Shown here piece by piece: positions 21,897-32,478 of a DNA stretch of 64,000 nt; the first letter of the stretch is position 1, and every line of letters starts with the position of its first letter. Source of the stretch: Siphonodentalium dalli (taxonomy: Eukaryota; Mollusca; Scaphopoda; Gadilida; Siphonodentaliidae); the NCBI GenBank assembly GCA_032622095.1, contig CP136061.1, positions 16,802,440 through 16,866,439 on the forward strand. The letters are read 5' to 3'. The translations under genes and the position numbers were made by a program. The notes under the pieces were generated by a model. That model was not told where the DNA came from and searched no databases. It worked only from the letters and a program-made list of their open reading frames with translations.

Positions 21897-22103
21897 TGTA
21901 ACGGGAGAAGGGTGGAATGCGGGAGTCGCACCGAAAGTTAGCAGCACCTGAAATCTCAGGCCACCGGTCACCCATCCAAGTACTAACCGGGCTCGACGTT
22001 GCTTAACTTCGGTGACGAGACAAGGCGTCTTAACCACTGGACCAAAGAAGCATGCTCCGTTGGAGCTGTTGATTAATCAGCCTTCTATATTTACAACGCT
22101 ACA
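21897..22103 (-). repeat. 5' LTR of TRIM copy 1
   Basis: 207 bp, TGTA...TACA ends. Upstream of the 5S-like segment in the sense direction is TGGTCCAGTGGTTAAGACGC, which resembles a tRNA A box (TGGTCCAGTGG), so the LTR may combine two RNA polymerase III promoter pieces. The tRNA part is a tentative reading. Confidence 0.88.
21934..22020 (-). other. 5S rRNA-derived segment in the 5' LTR (a second one at 21612-21698)
   Basis: On the minus strand the segment contains CCGAAGTTAAGCAACGTCGA, then GCCCGGTTAGTACTTGG, then ATGGGTGACCG, then a diverged GGCCTGAGATTTCAGGTGCT. These line up with animal 5S rRNA box A, intermediate element, box C and the 3' part. About the first third of 5S is absent. The internal control region looks intact in this LTR, so polymerase III transcription is conceivable. 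It is not a functional 5S gene because the 5' end is missing. Confidence 0.88.
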
Positions 22104-22446
22104 AGTATAATATGATAATTCTGAGGTACAGACCCAACCCCCTACCAAAAGCAACCAACTTCGTGTACGTAATTGGTTATAAGAAATATTTATAGTTATT
22201 TGTTAATTAAATCTTGACGTTCATATTATAAGACAACACATACCGGGTATTAGTCTGAGTAGTGCAGGTCGTGACTGCACGGTCGTCCTTTTTTACATGG
22301 ATTTCAACGCCATAATTTTTTGTTGCAGATCCTTTGGAAATTTTGACACTTAAGATTGTTTTACAGACAAAAAATACCTTTGTCAGAACTTCAAATATTT
22401 TGAAAAAAACAAACTTCTGTCAAATGTTTTTGTTTTATATTTTTTA

Positions 22447-22515
22447 AGGACGACCAGCTGGGCGCAGCCCAGCCGCGCATATGTTGCGCAGCAACATATG
22501 CGCAGGTCGTCCTTA
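22447..22515. repeat. GC-rich palindrome at the start of the second X copy
   Basis: AAGGACGACC...GGTCGTCCTT encloses two hairpins: AGCTGGGCGCAGCCCAGC and GCGCATATGTTGC GCA GCAACATATGCGC. It lies at the junction of the first Y copy and the second X copy. Confidence 0.8.
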
Positions 22516-24770
22516 TACTAAGTTCGCTTTCGAACATGGGCGCCGCCATCTTGAATTAGGGGCTCCGCCATTTTGAATTTGAGGGGCCGCCATCTTGAAA
22601 CGTCATTCCAATTAAATTAAAACTACAAAATGTTACTTTTCATATAGCCAACATAACATTATTCATTGCGTTAAGGCATTACATGGTTTATTCTTTGAAG
22701 AATAATCATGACTTAAATCATAAATATTGTCGATCGGACTCGGGTTGCTATGCCATTCGGGAAATGTCGGAAATTTACGTAAAACTGCAAATTTTCCTTA
22801 GCCACCTCACGAAAACAACATAGGCCTAATTCATATCGTAAATATCTTGAATCTTTATGATCCTTTATCATATAACTAAATAAACTTTTCTTTAGTTTAG
22901 TAAATTAGTAGAAGCATGTTCTGTAAACTGTTAGATTACGTCATATTGTCACGCGCATTTTCCCGCGAAAGTTATTGACGTTTTGACAGCGACGCGACAT
23001 AGCACACAAAGCAGGCATAATGTTGGCATGGTTCGCATTAGGTTTGGTTGGGTTGACGTTGTTTCATAGTGCATGGTTCCGAGTCCGCGCTGGTATAAAT
23101 GTAGCTCCATGCAATCAAACTGATCAAATCCCAACCTATAAAATCACTATAGAATCTATACAGGTAGGGCCTACCGGTACTGAGGTAGGCCTACAAACAA
23201 ATCATGTTCTTGGAAATTGAATGTTCTTCCTTACTTATATTCTAATGAATTGGGTTGTGATTTGAAACAAACAAACAACCCAAATTATGAGGGGGTAAAC
23301 CCAAGTTCTCACTCATAATAACCCCAATTTCCAACCAAGGCCAAGGGTTGTGGAGGAGAGTACAACTAATATTTCGTCCAAATTGAGAATGGGTATATGT
23401 GCCAGTCAAAAAAATGGCCCCGGGGAGCCACGATCGAAAGGCTGTAAGATACATGTATGAGTATAATATGATAATTATGAGGTACAGACCCAACCCCCTA
23501 CCACAACTTGGCACAAATTCAAATCAAATTGTTTATTTGGTATAGAATCCAATATTAGATTATTACCAACACATATAAAGAACATAACAAAAGGACATTT
23601 ACATCAATACATGTATACATTCAAGTACATAAAGTGAAATTGTAGGTTCTACAATAGAATAGAGGTTTGGTGGATCTTACTGATATTAAGTACATGTTTG
23701 CCTATATTTTGATACCATCCCAATAGCAGGTTTCAGTTCGCAAGCTCATTCCTTTTTTTATACATTTTATAAACTCCCATCATACATATTTTCTTTATGG
23801 ATGTGTCAACTTCATTTGGACTTAATATGAAAGTAACTTTTTCATCATCGCTGTAGTTATTAAATTCAGGAATATTATACTGAATTTTATCAAGCATTGT
23901 CTTCCTCTCAACTTTTAGGGGCTTACAGTCTATAATAAAATGCTTTTCATCCTCCACTCCATTCTTACAGATAGGACAAATTCGATCTTTTAGTTCAAGT
24001 TTTGATCTGCCCTTTTCAATTAATAACTGACTGTCACTAATCCTAATCTTAGTATTAGTAGTTTTTACTTCATTATCTAAGTCAGCTAATAGGTAACTTT
24101 CACACTGATACAAATTTTTCAGTTTTCTATAAAACCTTAATTTGTTACCGTTGGGTTTATTCTCATCGTTAAATAGTTGTTTTTTCCAGAACTCGGTAAA
24201 TCTGATTTGTAATTTCTTTTCAACTTCTCTAGATTCACCCCTGATAGTATAGTTATTACTATGTTTAACCGATTCACTACCTAAGTCTACTTTTTCCAAT
24301 ATTATTTTTATTTGATCACAAAAGCCCATCTCAAGTTTCTGATTTTCCAAATAAGCCTTGTGTACTAATGACTCAGGGTTAGATTGAACCAAGTGGTTAT
24401 GGTAGTTTAAGCTGTTCTTTATTCCAGAAATGTAGACAGGAAATATTCCTAATTCTCCAAAACAGGCCATATTGGTGGCAGATCTGTTAACACCAAGAAC
24501 AAATTTCATGAATTTCATTTGATTTTTATCTGGGAGAAATGTACTTGCTCTTGTCTCAAAATCAGATGCTCTCCGAACAATATGGTCGGGAGTGGTCAGC
24601 TCCCCGCACAAGCAACCAACTTCGTGTACGTAATTGGTTATAAGAAATATTTATAGTTAATTAAATCTTGACGTTCATATAAGTCAACACATATTAGTCT
24701 GAGTAGTGCAGGTCGTGACTGCACGGTCGTCCTTTTTTACATGGATTTCAATGCCATAATTTCTTGTTTG
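22489..24770 (+). repeat. Composite repeat X+Y, copy 2 (interrupted by a LINE fragment)
   Basis: X part 22489-23115 is continuous with Y part 23116-23502, showing that X and Y are one repeat. It is interrupted at 23507-24606 by a truncated LINE and resumes at 24612. In copy 1, X and Y are separated by 4.25 kb. Minor differences between copies are single-base changes and short indels. Confidence 0.9.
23507..24606 (-). mobile_element. 5'-truncated LINE, C-terminal end and 3' tail
   Basis: The insertion lies in the Y repeat with a probable 5-bp duplication CACAA (23502-23506 and 24607-24611). Its single open frame (24606 to 23733, about 290 codons) has the layout of the region after RT in many LINEs: 'FMKFVLGVNRSATNMACFGE' with a following LGIFPVYIS block, then a C-x2-C...H...C motif (ICPICKNGVEDEKHFIIDC) late in the frame. 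There is no initiation codon of its own because the 5' part is missing. The 3' tail ends AAATAAACAATTTGATTTG, a short ATTTG-type repeat. This is a different family from the LINE at 1-3477. Confidence 0.82.
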
Positions 24771-24840
24771 GTGCTTCTGTCGACCTATACTATACTATTA
24801 GCTCCAGGGAAGCTCTAAAGATTTACACTCTTTAGAGCTT

Positions 24841-25502
24841 CAGATTGGGTCAGTAGTGGCCAAATCTGATGCTCATACCTTTTCTAATTACAGGCGACAA
24901 AGGACTCCTGGTCGCAGATTCTGCTTGGTTCTCTTATTATGGTGACAATAAAGACAAGATTCCACCAAAAGTTCCGAAATCCGCGCCTTCATGAGCTAAA
25001 ATAAAGACTTTTGTCATTTGTGCAAAAGAAATTGTTGTCTGTCTGTTTACGGAAGCGATATTTCACCACATGTTAATGCTGTTTGTCATGCGCAGTTCAA
25101 TGTTTCATGATGGTCAATAAAACGTGTACTCCACCCCGAAGACGACTGTTGGAAATGTGTACTTGGAAGATATTATGGAAAAACTAAATTCTTTTGCTAA
25201 ATGTTATGCTACTATGCCAATTTATTACATATGTAATAAAAATATTACCGAAAAATTATCAACATATACTTTTTAATAGAATTGTTGCTTCGAAAATATA
25301 CTATTTAAAACGTGTACTCCAAGCCAGAATGAGAAAAAGTGTAGCCGAGTTAGATCATGCTTTATTACCCACTTCTACAAAATGTTGTATTATACTTTCA
25401 ACAAGTTGTAGAAATATATTGGTGATATGAAGTAATTATTTTATTCAGTGAAACATAATCACTTCTCACATTTGTCATGCATGGTGTCAAAAAAATGACA
25501 TA
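24841..25502. repeat. Long inverted repeat, left arm
   Basis: About 660 bp, nearly identical in inverse orientation to 26326-26982. It begins CAGATTGGGTCAGTAGTGG and ends near AAAAAAATGACATA. Differences are few (an ATGC insertion, a few substitutions). Both arms hold the same 78-codon open frame with no recognisable domain; its presence in both follows from the duplication. Confidence 0.93.
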
Positions 25503-26325
25503 ATCACATCGTCGCGCATTGATAGCTGCGCGAACTGTGTTTGTATTCTAACACCCATAAGGTTTGCTTTCGTGTGCCTATTGCGTATATATATACAATA
25601 ACAACATTTGTTCAAAATAAGCTTTAGTTATCAGAATCGATTTACTGCAACAGACTAATGCTATAAACCAGTCTTGAAACTGTATGGTAAAAAAAAGTCT
25701 CAAAACTTGTTAGGCCTATTTATGAACAATAAAATGGCGATATATTATCACTAAAGTGTCACTAAATAGGTTATTATAATTAGCGTTTGTTTCGCTAATA
25801 TGAAAACATGTTACACCTAAAAATATTTGCTTTTGGAAAAGAGCATTCCGTGTGAGTCTATTCCTGATATGGTATAAATAAATAGCGTTTGTTTCACTAC
25901 TGTGCGAACAACGGACGACCAGATGATGGTGCAAGTTTGTAGCTGTTAGTGCAGGGGGAAAACCAGGACAAAGAAAACTATAACAAAACGGCTACCATGA
26001 AGTCTGCTTATCCCAATCCCAGATACAGGACGAGAGTAGGTACCGTAATTAAACTGAACAAATAGACACTGAATGGAAAAAAAAAAACCCGATATTGGCC
26101 AAATGTATGAGTCGGATCCGGAGTAGGGCAGTAGACCTACACTTTTTAATGCTATTTCGATGTACACTTTATTATAATAGGAGAATGATTGTTTTGTTCA
26201 ACTTTTAATGAAGTTAACAATGGTATAAGTATATATACCGTATAGTGATGCAATTATACCATATATCTTCCGAGTATCGGTACCGGTATACACACAATTT
26301 CCCCGAGTCGGCGTCAGGGCCGGAG
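25503..26325. other. Loop of the long inverted repeat
   Basis: About 820 bp of AT-rich sequence. Two short open frames on the minus strand (25716-25934, 25946-26167) show no motif. A CGGTACCGGTATA palindrome lies near 26278-26290. Confidence 0.5.
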
Positions 26326-26982
26326 TATGTCATTTTTTGACACCATGACAAATGTGAGAAGTGATTATGTTTCACTGAATAAAATAATTACTTCATATCA
26401 CCAATATATTTCTACAACTTGTTGAAAGTATAATACAACATTTTGTAGAAGTGGGTAATAAAGCATGATCTAACTCGGCTACACTTTTTCTCATTCTGGC
26501 TTGGAGTACACTTTTTAAATAGTATATTTTCGATGCAACAATTCTATTAAAAAGTATATGTTGATAATTTTTCGGTAATATTTTTATTACATATGTAATA
26601 TATTGGCATAGTAGCATAACATTTAGCAAAAGAATTTAGTTTTTCCATAATATCTTCCAAGTACACATTTCCAACAGTCGTCTTCGGGGTGGAGTACACG
26701 TTTTATTGACCATCATGAAACATTGAACTGCGCATGACAAACAGCATTAACATGTGGTGAAATATCGCTTCCGTAAACAGACAGACAACAATTTCTTTTG
26801 CACAAATGACAAAAGTCTTTATTTTAGCTCATGAAGGCGCGGATTTCGGAACTTTTGGTGGAATCTTGTCTTTATTGTCACCATAATAAGAGAACCAAGC
26901 AGAATCTGCGACCAGGAGTCCTTTGTCGCCTGTAATTAGAAAAGGTATGAGCATCAGATTTGGCCACTACTGACCCAATCTG
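26326..26982. repeat. Long inverted repeat, right arm
   Basis: Inverted partner of 24841-25502. Together the structure spans 2.1 kb and could be a transposon with long TIRs or an inverted duplication. No target duplication is evident beside CAGATTGGG and CCCAATCTG. Confidence 0.93.
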
Positions 26983-27740
26983 AGTCTCATACATGTGTAT
27001 ATCATGTATGTGACTCAACTGGGTCTACTATACTATAGGCTATAGGCTAGCCTATAGACAACAACAAGACCAAATATTCCCAGATTCCATTGATTTTTCA
27101 AAAAACCTTTGAGGTTGCTACTCATATAGGCAATCGGGATCGTGTGCGCCGACACTTACGATTGAATCGTCTGAACGCTCATCACTTACTCAAGTTACTG
27201 TCCGATTTCGATAAGGTTGTGTAGATTGATAAGGGCGCAGCCATTTTGTTGTCCCGCACTAAATGTACAAAATTCGTAACCATATAATGGTGTAATAATT
27301 TCGTACGTAATACTGTTTCGTAACCATTTTTGTAATCAGCGTTAAAGTTAAGGGGTGGCTGTCATTCGGGTGCACGTGAATTGTGTAACATGTGCGCAAG
27401 GCGCTCATCGAGACACAGTTGAAAGTATTTAACAAAGTAATTCACAGTTAAGAACCCAAAGTCATTCTTCGAAATACTGCATTACCCAGTGGATATACAT
27501 GTATATACCTGCTATATATACAACATACTTATTACGTGTGCAGCGTGTATACTAATATACAAATTCTCGTTTCGCCTGGGCGCTGCCATAGCGCATGGGG
27601 GTTCTAATTATAGAATGTTAATTATTGTGACACATTAAAACTTGTAGTGCGACCCCGAGGACGAGCCCGGTCAAAGGTGTGGTTGCGAATTTCAATTTCG
27701 TTTATTGGCGTTTACATTATATATGTCAATAATGTTGATT
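26983..27740. other. Stretch without recognisable genes
   Basis: Contains an 18-bp perfect palindrome CTATAGGCTAGCCTATAG (27040-27057) and otherwise nothing I can assign. Confidence 0.35.
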
Positions 27741-27741
27741 T

Positions 27742-28262
27742 TTGGTTCGTGATAAGCTATGCCAATTACATTTGTCAATGTCTCAGAATGGTTTGTTATC
27801 TGTCAAATCATTGTGTTTTAAACTTTTTTTTACTGTTTAAACAAAGGAAATCACAATCAATGTTATCAAAATCTTGCATTAGATATGAAAAGCCATAAGA
27901 ATATGTAAAAAAATTTCTGACATGTAACTCAAACCAAATATTTGTTATTCTTTCCAGGCCTAAACCTTAATGAAAATTTATGCCAAAAAAACCCATGATC
28001 AAGGCTAATGAAAACAATTATAGACAAAACGTAGCCATGCCCACTCACAAGTTAATAAGTGATGCAGGCTTTTAAGGGCACCGAGTTATGATGTACACCT
28101 GTTATGTTGGATTAATATTTAAAATCCTTGCATGCAGCATTATGGTTGTTTGCAGCCCAGATATGTTGTCTGTTTATTATATCCAGGCCTTAAAATTCAT
28201 ACTAATTGTGAGAATCAGCTGCTTAAAATTACGAGAATCAAATACGTAATAATCATGATTTA
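27742..28262 (+). repeat. Dispersed repeat Z, copy 2
   Basis: Counterpart of 10088-10557, here directly preceded by TTGGTTCGTGATAAGCTA (found separately at 11180). It ends at GTAATAATCATGATT; beyond that the two loci are unrelated. Confidence 0.85.
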
Positions 28263-28290
28263 GTCGGGGAGCCAATAAGGTCCACGTGCA

Positions 28291-28306
28291 CCCCCCCCCC
28301 CCCCCC
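28291..28306. repeat. Poly-C tract
   Basis: Sixteen consecutive C residues; the length is likely uncertain in the assembly. Confidence 0.8.
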
Positions 28307-28871
28307 GATGATTACAAATAACCTTATTTTTATTGTTCCCTATGGTATCCAGATAAAGAATCCGGATTTCACCGAAAAATAAAGGTGGCCCTACTAGGTG
28401 CTAGAGCCATTTGAATCCAAGATGGCCGCCATTTCCTCTAATTCCGACCAGCTGTATTTAATCGTTGTAATAGATCGGTTGTTAGCAAAAGACACACACA
28501 AAATGCATGCCATTTTGTTGATATGATGTCCTTCTTCAAAATGACGGCAAATAATTTAATTAATATTTCACCATATCTTCCATTTTTCTTCACATTAATC
28601 ATTAGTAAATGGCAATGTTTTTGAGACAGTCATCAAGCGTGATATAATAGCGTCATTTTAAGACATTTGCCATTGACGAGGGTTCCGTAATAGATACAGA
28701 AAGAGGATTTGAAAAAGAGGGGTGAAATTTTCGATTTTTTTTGCAAGACGATTTTGATAGTCATTTTATTCACAAACCACACAGGCTCTTTATAGAATGT
28801 CAACAACTATGTGCTTTATTTTATTGGACGGATGTTTTACTTCAATGGGAATGAAATTGGTGTAGAAAAAT

Positions 28872-29262
28872 TCCAAAATGGCCGCCGAAAATATGAAAAA
28901 TGGTAAATATTGCCCCAGGGTGTCCTGCAATGGCTTACAAGTTGTAGTTAATATATAAAATTGGCTAATCTGTATCATATACATTGAATACTAACATGTC
29001 TGATGCACCATGAATCATTGTTACTATTGTCACCACTGACATCACCAGAAATATTGGATTTTTCTCTCACAAACTTGACATAAATATCGGCAAAAATTCA
29101 CTTTTCAGGTTTGGAATTTTTTTAAAAGTAAAATGCAACTATCATTGGTATCAAAGGTATTTATTGATTTGGTCTATCTTAAATGTGTCACACTACGGTG
29201 TTTATAGACCAAATTGGTCAAGATGGCTTCCAAAATGGCAACCAAATTTGTAAAAAGTTAAT
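28872..29262 (+). repeat. Dispersed repeat R, copy 1 (uninterrupted)
   Basis: Matches 39481-39618 plus 41991-42245, where the same repeat is split by a CACTA-like element. Both ends carry CCAAAATGGC-type motifs (CCAAAATGGCCGCC, AAGATGGCTTCCAAAATGGC). Confidence 0.85.
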
Positions 29263-29490
29263 TTTTTACATATATCCCAAACATTATTATCTGCGTTATC
29301 CGAAAAGGTAGAAAACTGTGACTCACTTGGTTATTATACGTGTTAGTTAATTAACTGACAACTACGTTCTATTATGTTTGTCCCAGTTCCGTATGGGGCA
29401 TGACAAATTCATTTTAAAGTTGCAGTATGGAATTTTGCGGAGAACCTCTTTTGTGATTCTGGCCATATTATTGAAAGGAAATGGGCAGAA

Positions 29491-31810
29491 CTTTGAGACG
29501 GAACTGAGATGAACCATAATATGTGGCTATTCTGGTCCATTATGATAAAACATATCAACTGGATACAGGGTGGATGCCAAGATGGTAGCCAGGGAGTTAC
29601 TATATGATCATAGATGAGGTGAATAGGTATACAGAGAGTTATTGTATGGTCAATGGTGAGATGAGTACATGTATGTATAGAATGAGTGACTGTATGATCA
29701 TAAATGTAATGGATAGCTATACAGGGAGTGACTAAATGGTCATGTGTCAGGTGTATGAGTATACCCGGTGTTCCTGCTTGGTGACTCGTGGCGGTATGGT
29801 CATGTGTAGGTTATACGGGTATACATATGTGTTGCTATATGGTCATGGGCGAGGGGTATGTGTATATAGCGAGCGGCTATATGGCCATGGATGATGTGCA
29901 TATGCATACATGAAGTGAATATACTGACATGGCTGGGGAGTATTAGTATATCGTGAGTGGCTATTCTGCTATGGTGTGACAAATAGGGATACAGGGAGTG
30001 GCATGGCCAAGGGTGAGGTGAATATATATACAATGATTGACCATGATCATGTATGAATGTTTTGAATAGGTACACACGGGGTGACTATATGGCCATATGT
30101 CAGGTGAAGGACTATACCAGGTGCCATGGGTGAGGGTATGTGTATGAAGCTACTGGCTATATGACCATTGGTGAGGTGGATATGTATACCCGGGGTGACT
30201 CTATGGTCATTGTTGTGGTGTTGATGTATATATTGAATGTCTATTTGACCATGTGTGTGTGGATAATAGGTATACATGGGATGACCATATGGCCAATGGT
30301 GAGGTGAATGGGTATACAAGGAGTGACTCTATGGTTATGGGTCATGTTTAGGATTATACCCGGTGTGCCTGCATTGTGACTCATGGCTGTATGGCCACCC
30401 ATGGTCATGGGTCAGGTGTACGTTTATACAGTTGGTCACTATATTGTTATGTCTGTGGTGTTTGTGTATATATGGAATGACTGTGTGGTAATGGGTGGCT
30501 ATCGCAAACACTATCAAGGCGGAGAACTCTTTGACATGATGACCTCTCTATTGATTAACATATCCTTGAGTTATTGTGGAAATCTATAGCCACCCAAATT
30601 ACACATGTACAACCCACCCATGACCTCATATGTTCATAAACACCACAAAAATTACAATATAGTCACCCACTCTATACACGTACACCTGACCATACAGCCA
30701 TATTTGGTTATACCGGTACATGCCACAAATGACGATACAGCCATGAGTCACCATGCATGAACATCAGGTATACTCCTACACCTGACCATATAGTCACTCT
30801 ATGTATACATATTCACCACATTCACGATCATACAGTCACTCATTGTATACCTATTCACCTCACCATGGACCATACAGCCACTACATGAATATCTATTCGC
30901 CATACCCATGACCATAGAGTCAATCCAGATATACATATACACCCCACCAATGGTGAGCCCTTCCAAATATACCAATACCCGCACACACGACCACTCATAA
31001 GTTTCATACTTGCATATACACCTCACTCATGACAATTCAGCAACTCACTTTATACTCATACACGCCATGATCATTCATCTACACCCTATACACCACCGAT
31101 GATATTACATCCACAACATATATAAATATACGACCTACCCGTTACCAAAAGGGCACTCCCTATATAGCCACACGCTCGTCAATGACCATCCAGCTTATTC
31201 CAGGTATGCATATAACTTCAATCTTGACCGTACAGGCATACCATGTGCACCTATACACATTACCCATAACCATAAAATCACTCCCTATTTATCTACGCAC
31301 TCCATCCATGATCATACAGACAGCACAAATATACATATACACCCACATGTCACCATACAGCCACACACGGTACACATATACATCCCACCACGACCTTACA
31401 GTCACTCCATGTATACATAAACAACACACGGATGACCATGGAGCTACTCTCGTTATATCTATGCACCACAGCAATGCCCATACGGTCACATCGGCCACAC
31501 ACAACAATACACCGTACAGTCACTACATTATACCGATTCACCTCACACATGCCCATACAGCCATTCCTTATATCCCTATGCATCTCACCGTGGACACCCC
31601 ACTCATAACCATATAGTCACTCCTTGTATACATATTTACATCATTCATGACCATACAGTAACTCCCTGTATACCTATTCACATCACCTATGATCATACAG
31701 TAACTCCCTGGCTGCCATCTTGGCATCCATCTTTTATCCAGTTGATCACTTTTTATCATAATGGGCCAGAATAGCCAAATATTATGGTTCATCTCAGTTC
31801 CGTCTCAAAG
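29491..31810. repeat. 2.3-kb palindrome built from a ~42-bp minisatellite
   Basis: The outer ends CTTTGAGACGGAACTGAGAT (29491) and its complement (ending 31810) match over about 50 bp and then through a CCAAGATGGTAGCCAGGGAG block. Inside, the left half is tandem copies of a unit close to GAGTGACTATATGGTCATGG plus GTGAGGTGAATAGGTATACAGG; the right half has the same unit in reverse orientation. Orientation switches at about 30520-30600. Units are diverged. All open frames inside are repeat translations. Confidence 0.85.
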
Positions 31811-32478
31811 TTTTATCTCTTAAAATATGCCCATTATCATCACTGGTCACAAACCAAGTGATAAGAAACGAAATCCCCTGGCGAGTTCATTAAAAAGGAT
31901 GTAGACAATTATGAAACAATAAAAAATGATGTTACGGGTACGTTCGCACGCTGGCAAATTTAACTACCAATTTTACATGAATTTCGTCGCAATATGCTGT
32001 ATGGTGCTTGGTCAGAATCAATAGTGCAGTAATTCGTAGCATTTCATTTTTACTCATAAAAGCGATAAAACAAAGGAAAAGATATAATATGTAAGTTGAA
32101 TCTGTATGATATATAACATGTAGCCGTCTGTTAGGAATTCCATGAACACTTGACAGTCAATTTTTTCCGGCTGTATGTGAACGTAGTCTATAATTAAATG
32201 GTTTTTTTAATTTCATGTTGTTAAATTTGTTTTAATGGTCCCGCAACACACACTATGCATAATGTAGATATATACCGCCTATACTTCTCGCTTTTCACTG
32301 GTGTGTGAAACAATGTTTGCAATTAATTAGTCAACAAATTCCGATGGTTTCTTTTCAAATCAAAATCGATTTAATCGACAAACTTTTCGGAGATCGGAAT
32401 GACTTGTCCGATTTTTTGAAATTACATGTAAACAAAAATAAAATAACAATGTCATGTAGTATATGCTTGACTTCATAG

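Larger units (their letters stand above)
21575..22103 (-). mobile_element. TRIM retrotransposon (LTR miniature) with 5S rRNA-derived LTRs, copy 1
   Basis: 529 bp, complete. Two LTRs start TGTA and end TACA on either strand; together they are flanked by the 5-bp duplication AGTAT (21570-21574 and 22104-22108). The uninterrupted Y copy shows the empty site (GAGTATAATATG near 23460). Read on the minus strand: 5' LTR 22103-21897, primer-binding site complementary to tRNA-Pro (21895-21881), ~109-bp interior without coding capacity, polypurine tract (21801-21788), 3' LTR 21787-21575. Both LTRs contain ~87 nt of 5S rRNA-like sequence in the sense of the element. I count 8 substitutions and a 6-bp indel between the LTRs, so insertion is not recent. 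Such miniatures need proteins from an autonomous LTR element. Confidence 0.92.
21224..22325 (+). repeat. Composite repeat, Y part, copy 1 (interrupted by a TRIM)
   Basis: 21227-21574 matches 23116-23465 and 22109-22147 matches the following part up to 23502; 22148-22325 matches 24612-24770. The sequence is interrupted at 21575-22103 by the LTR element described separately. An inner landmark is GGCCCCGGGGAGCCACGATC. The far end reads GTGCAGGTCGTGACTGCACG, a short hairpin. Confidence 0.9.

Noticed and set aside
21612-22020. Functional 5S rRNA genes
   Set aside because: The 5' third of 5S is missing and the sequence lies inside LTRs with target duplications; it is 5S-derived, not a gene.
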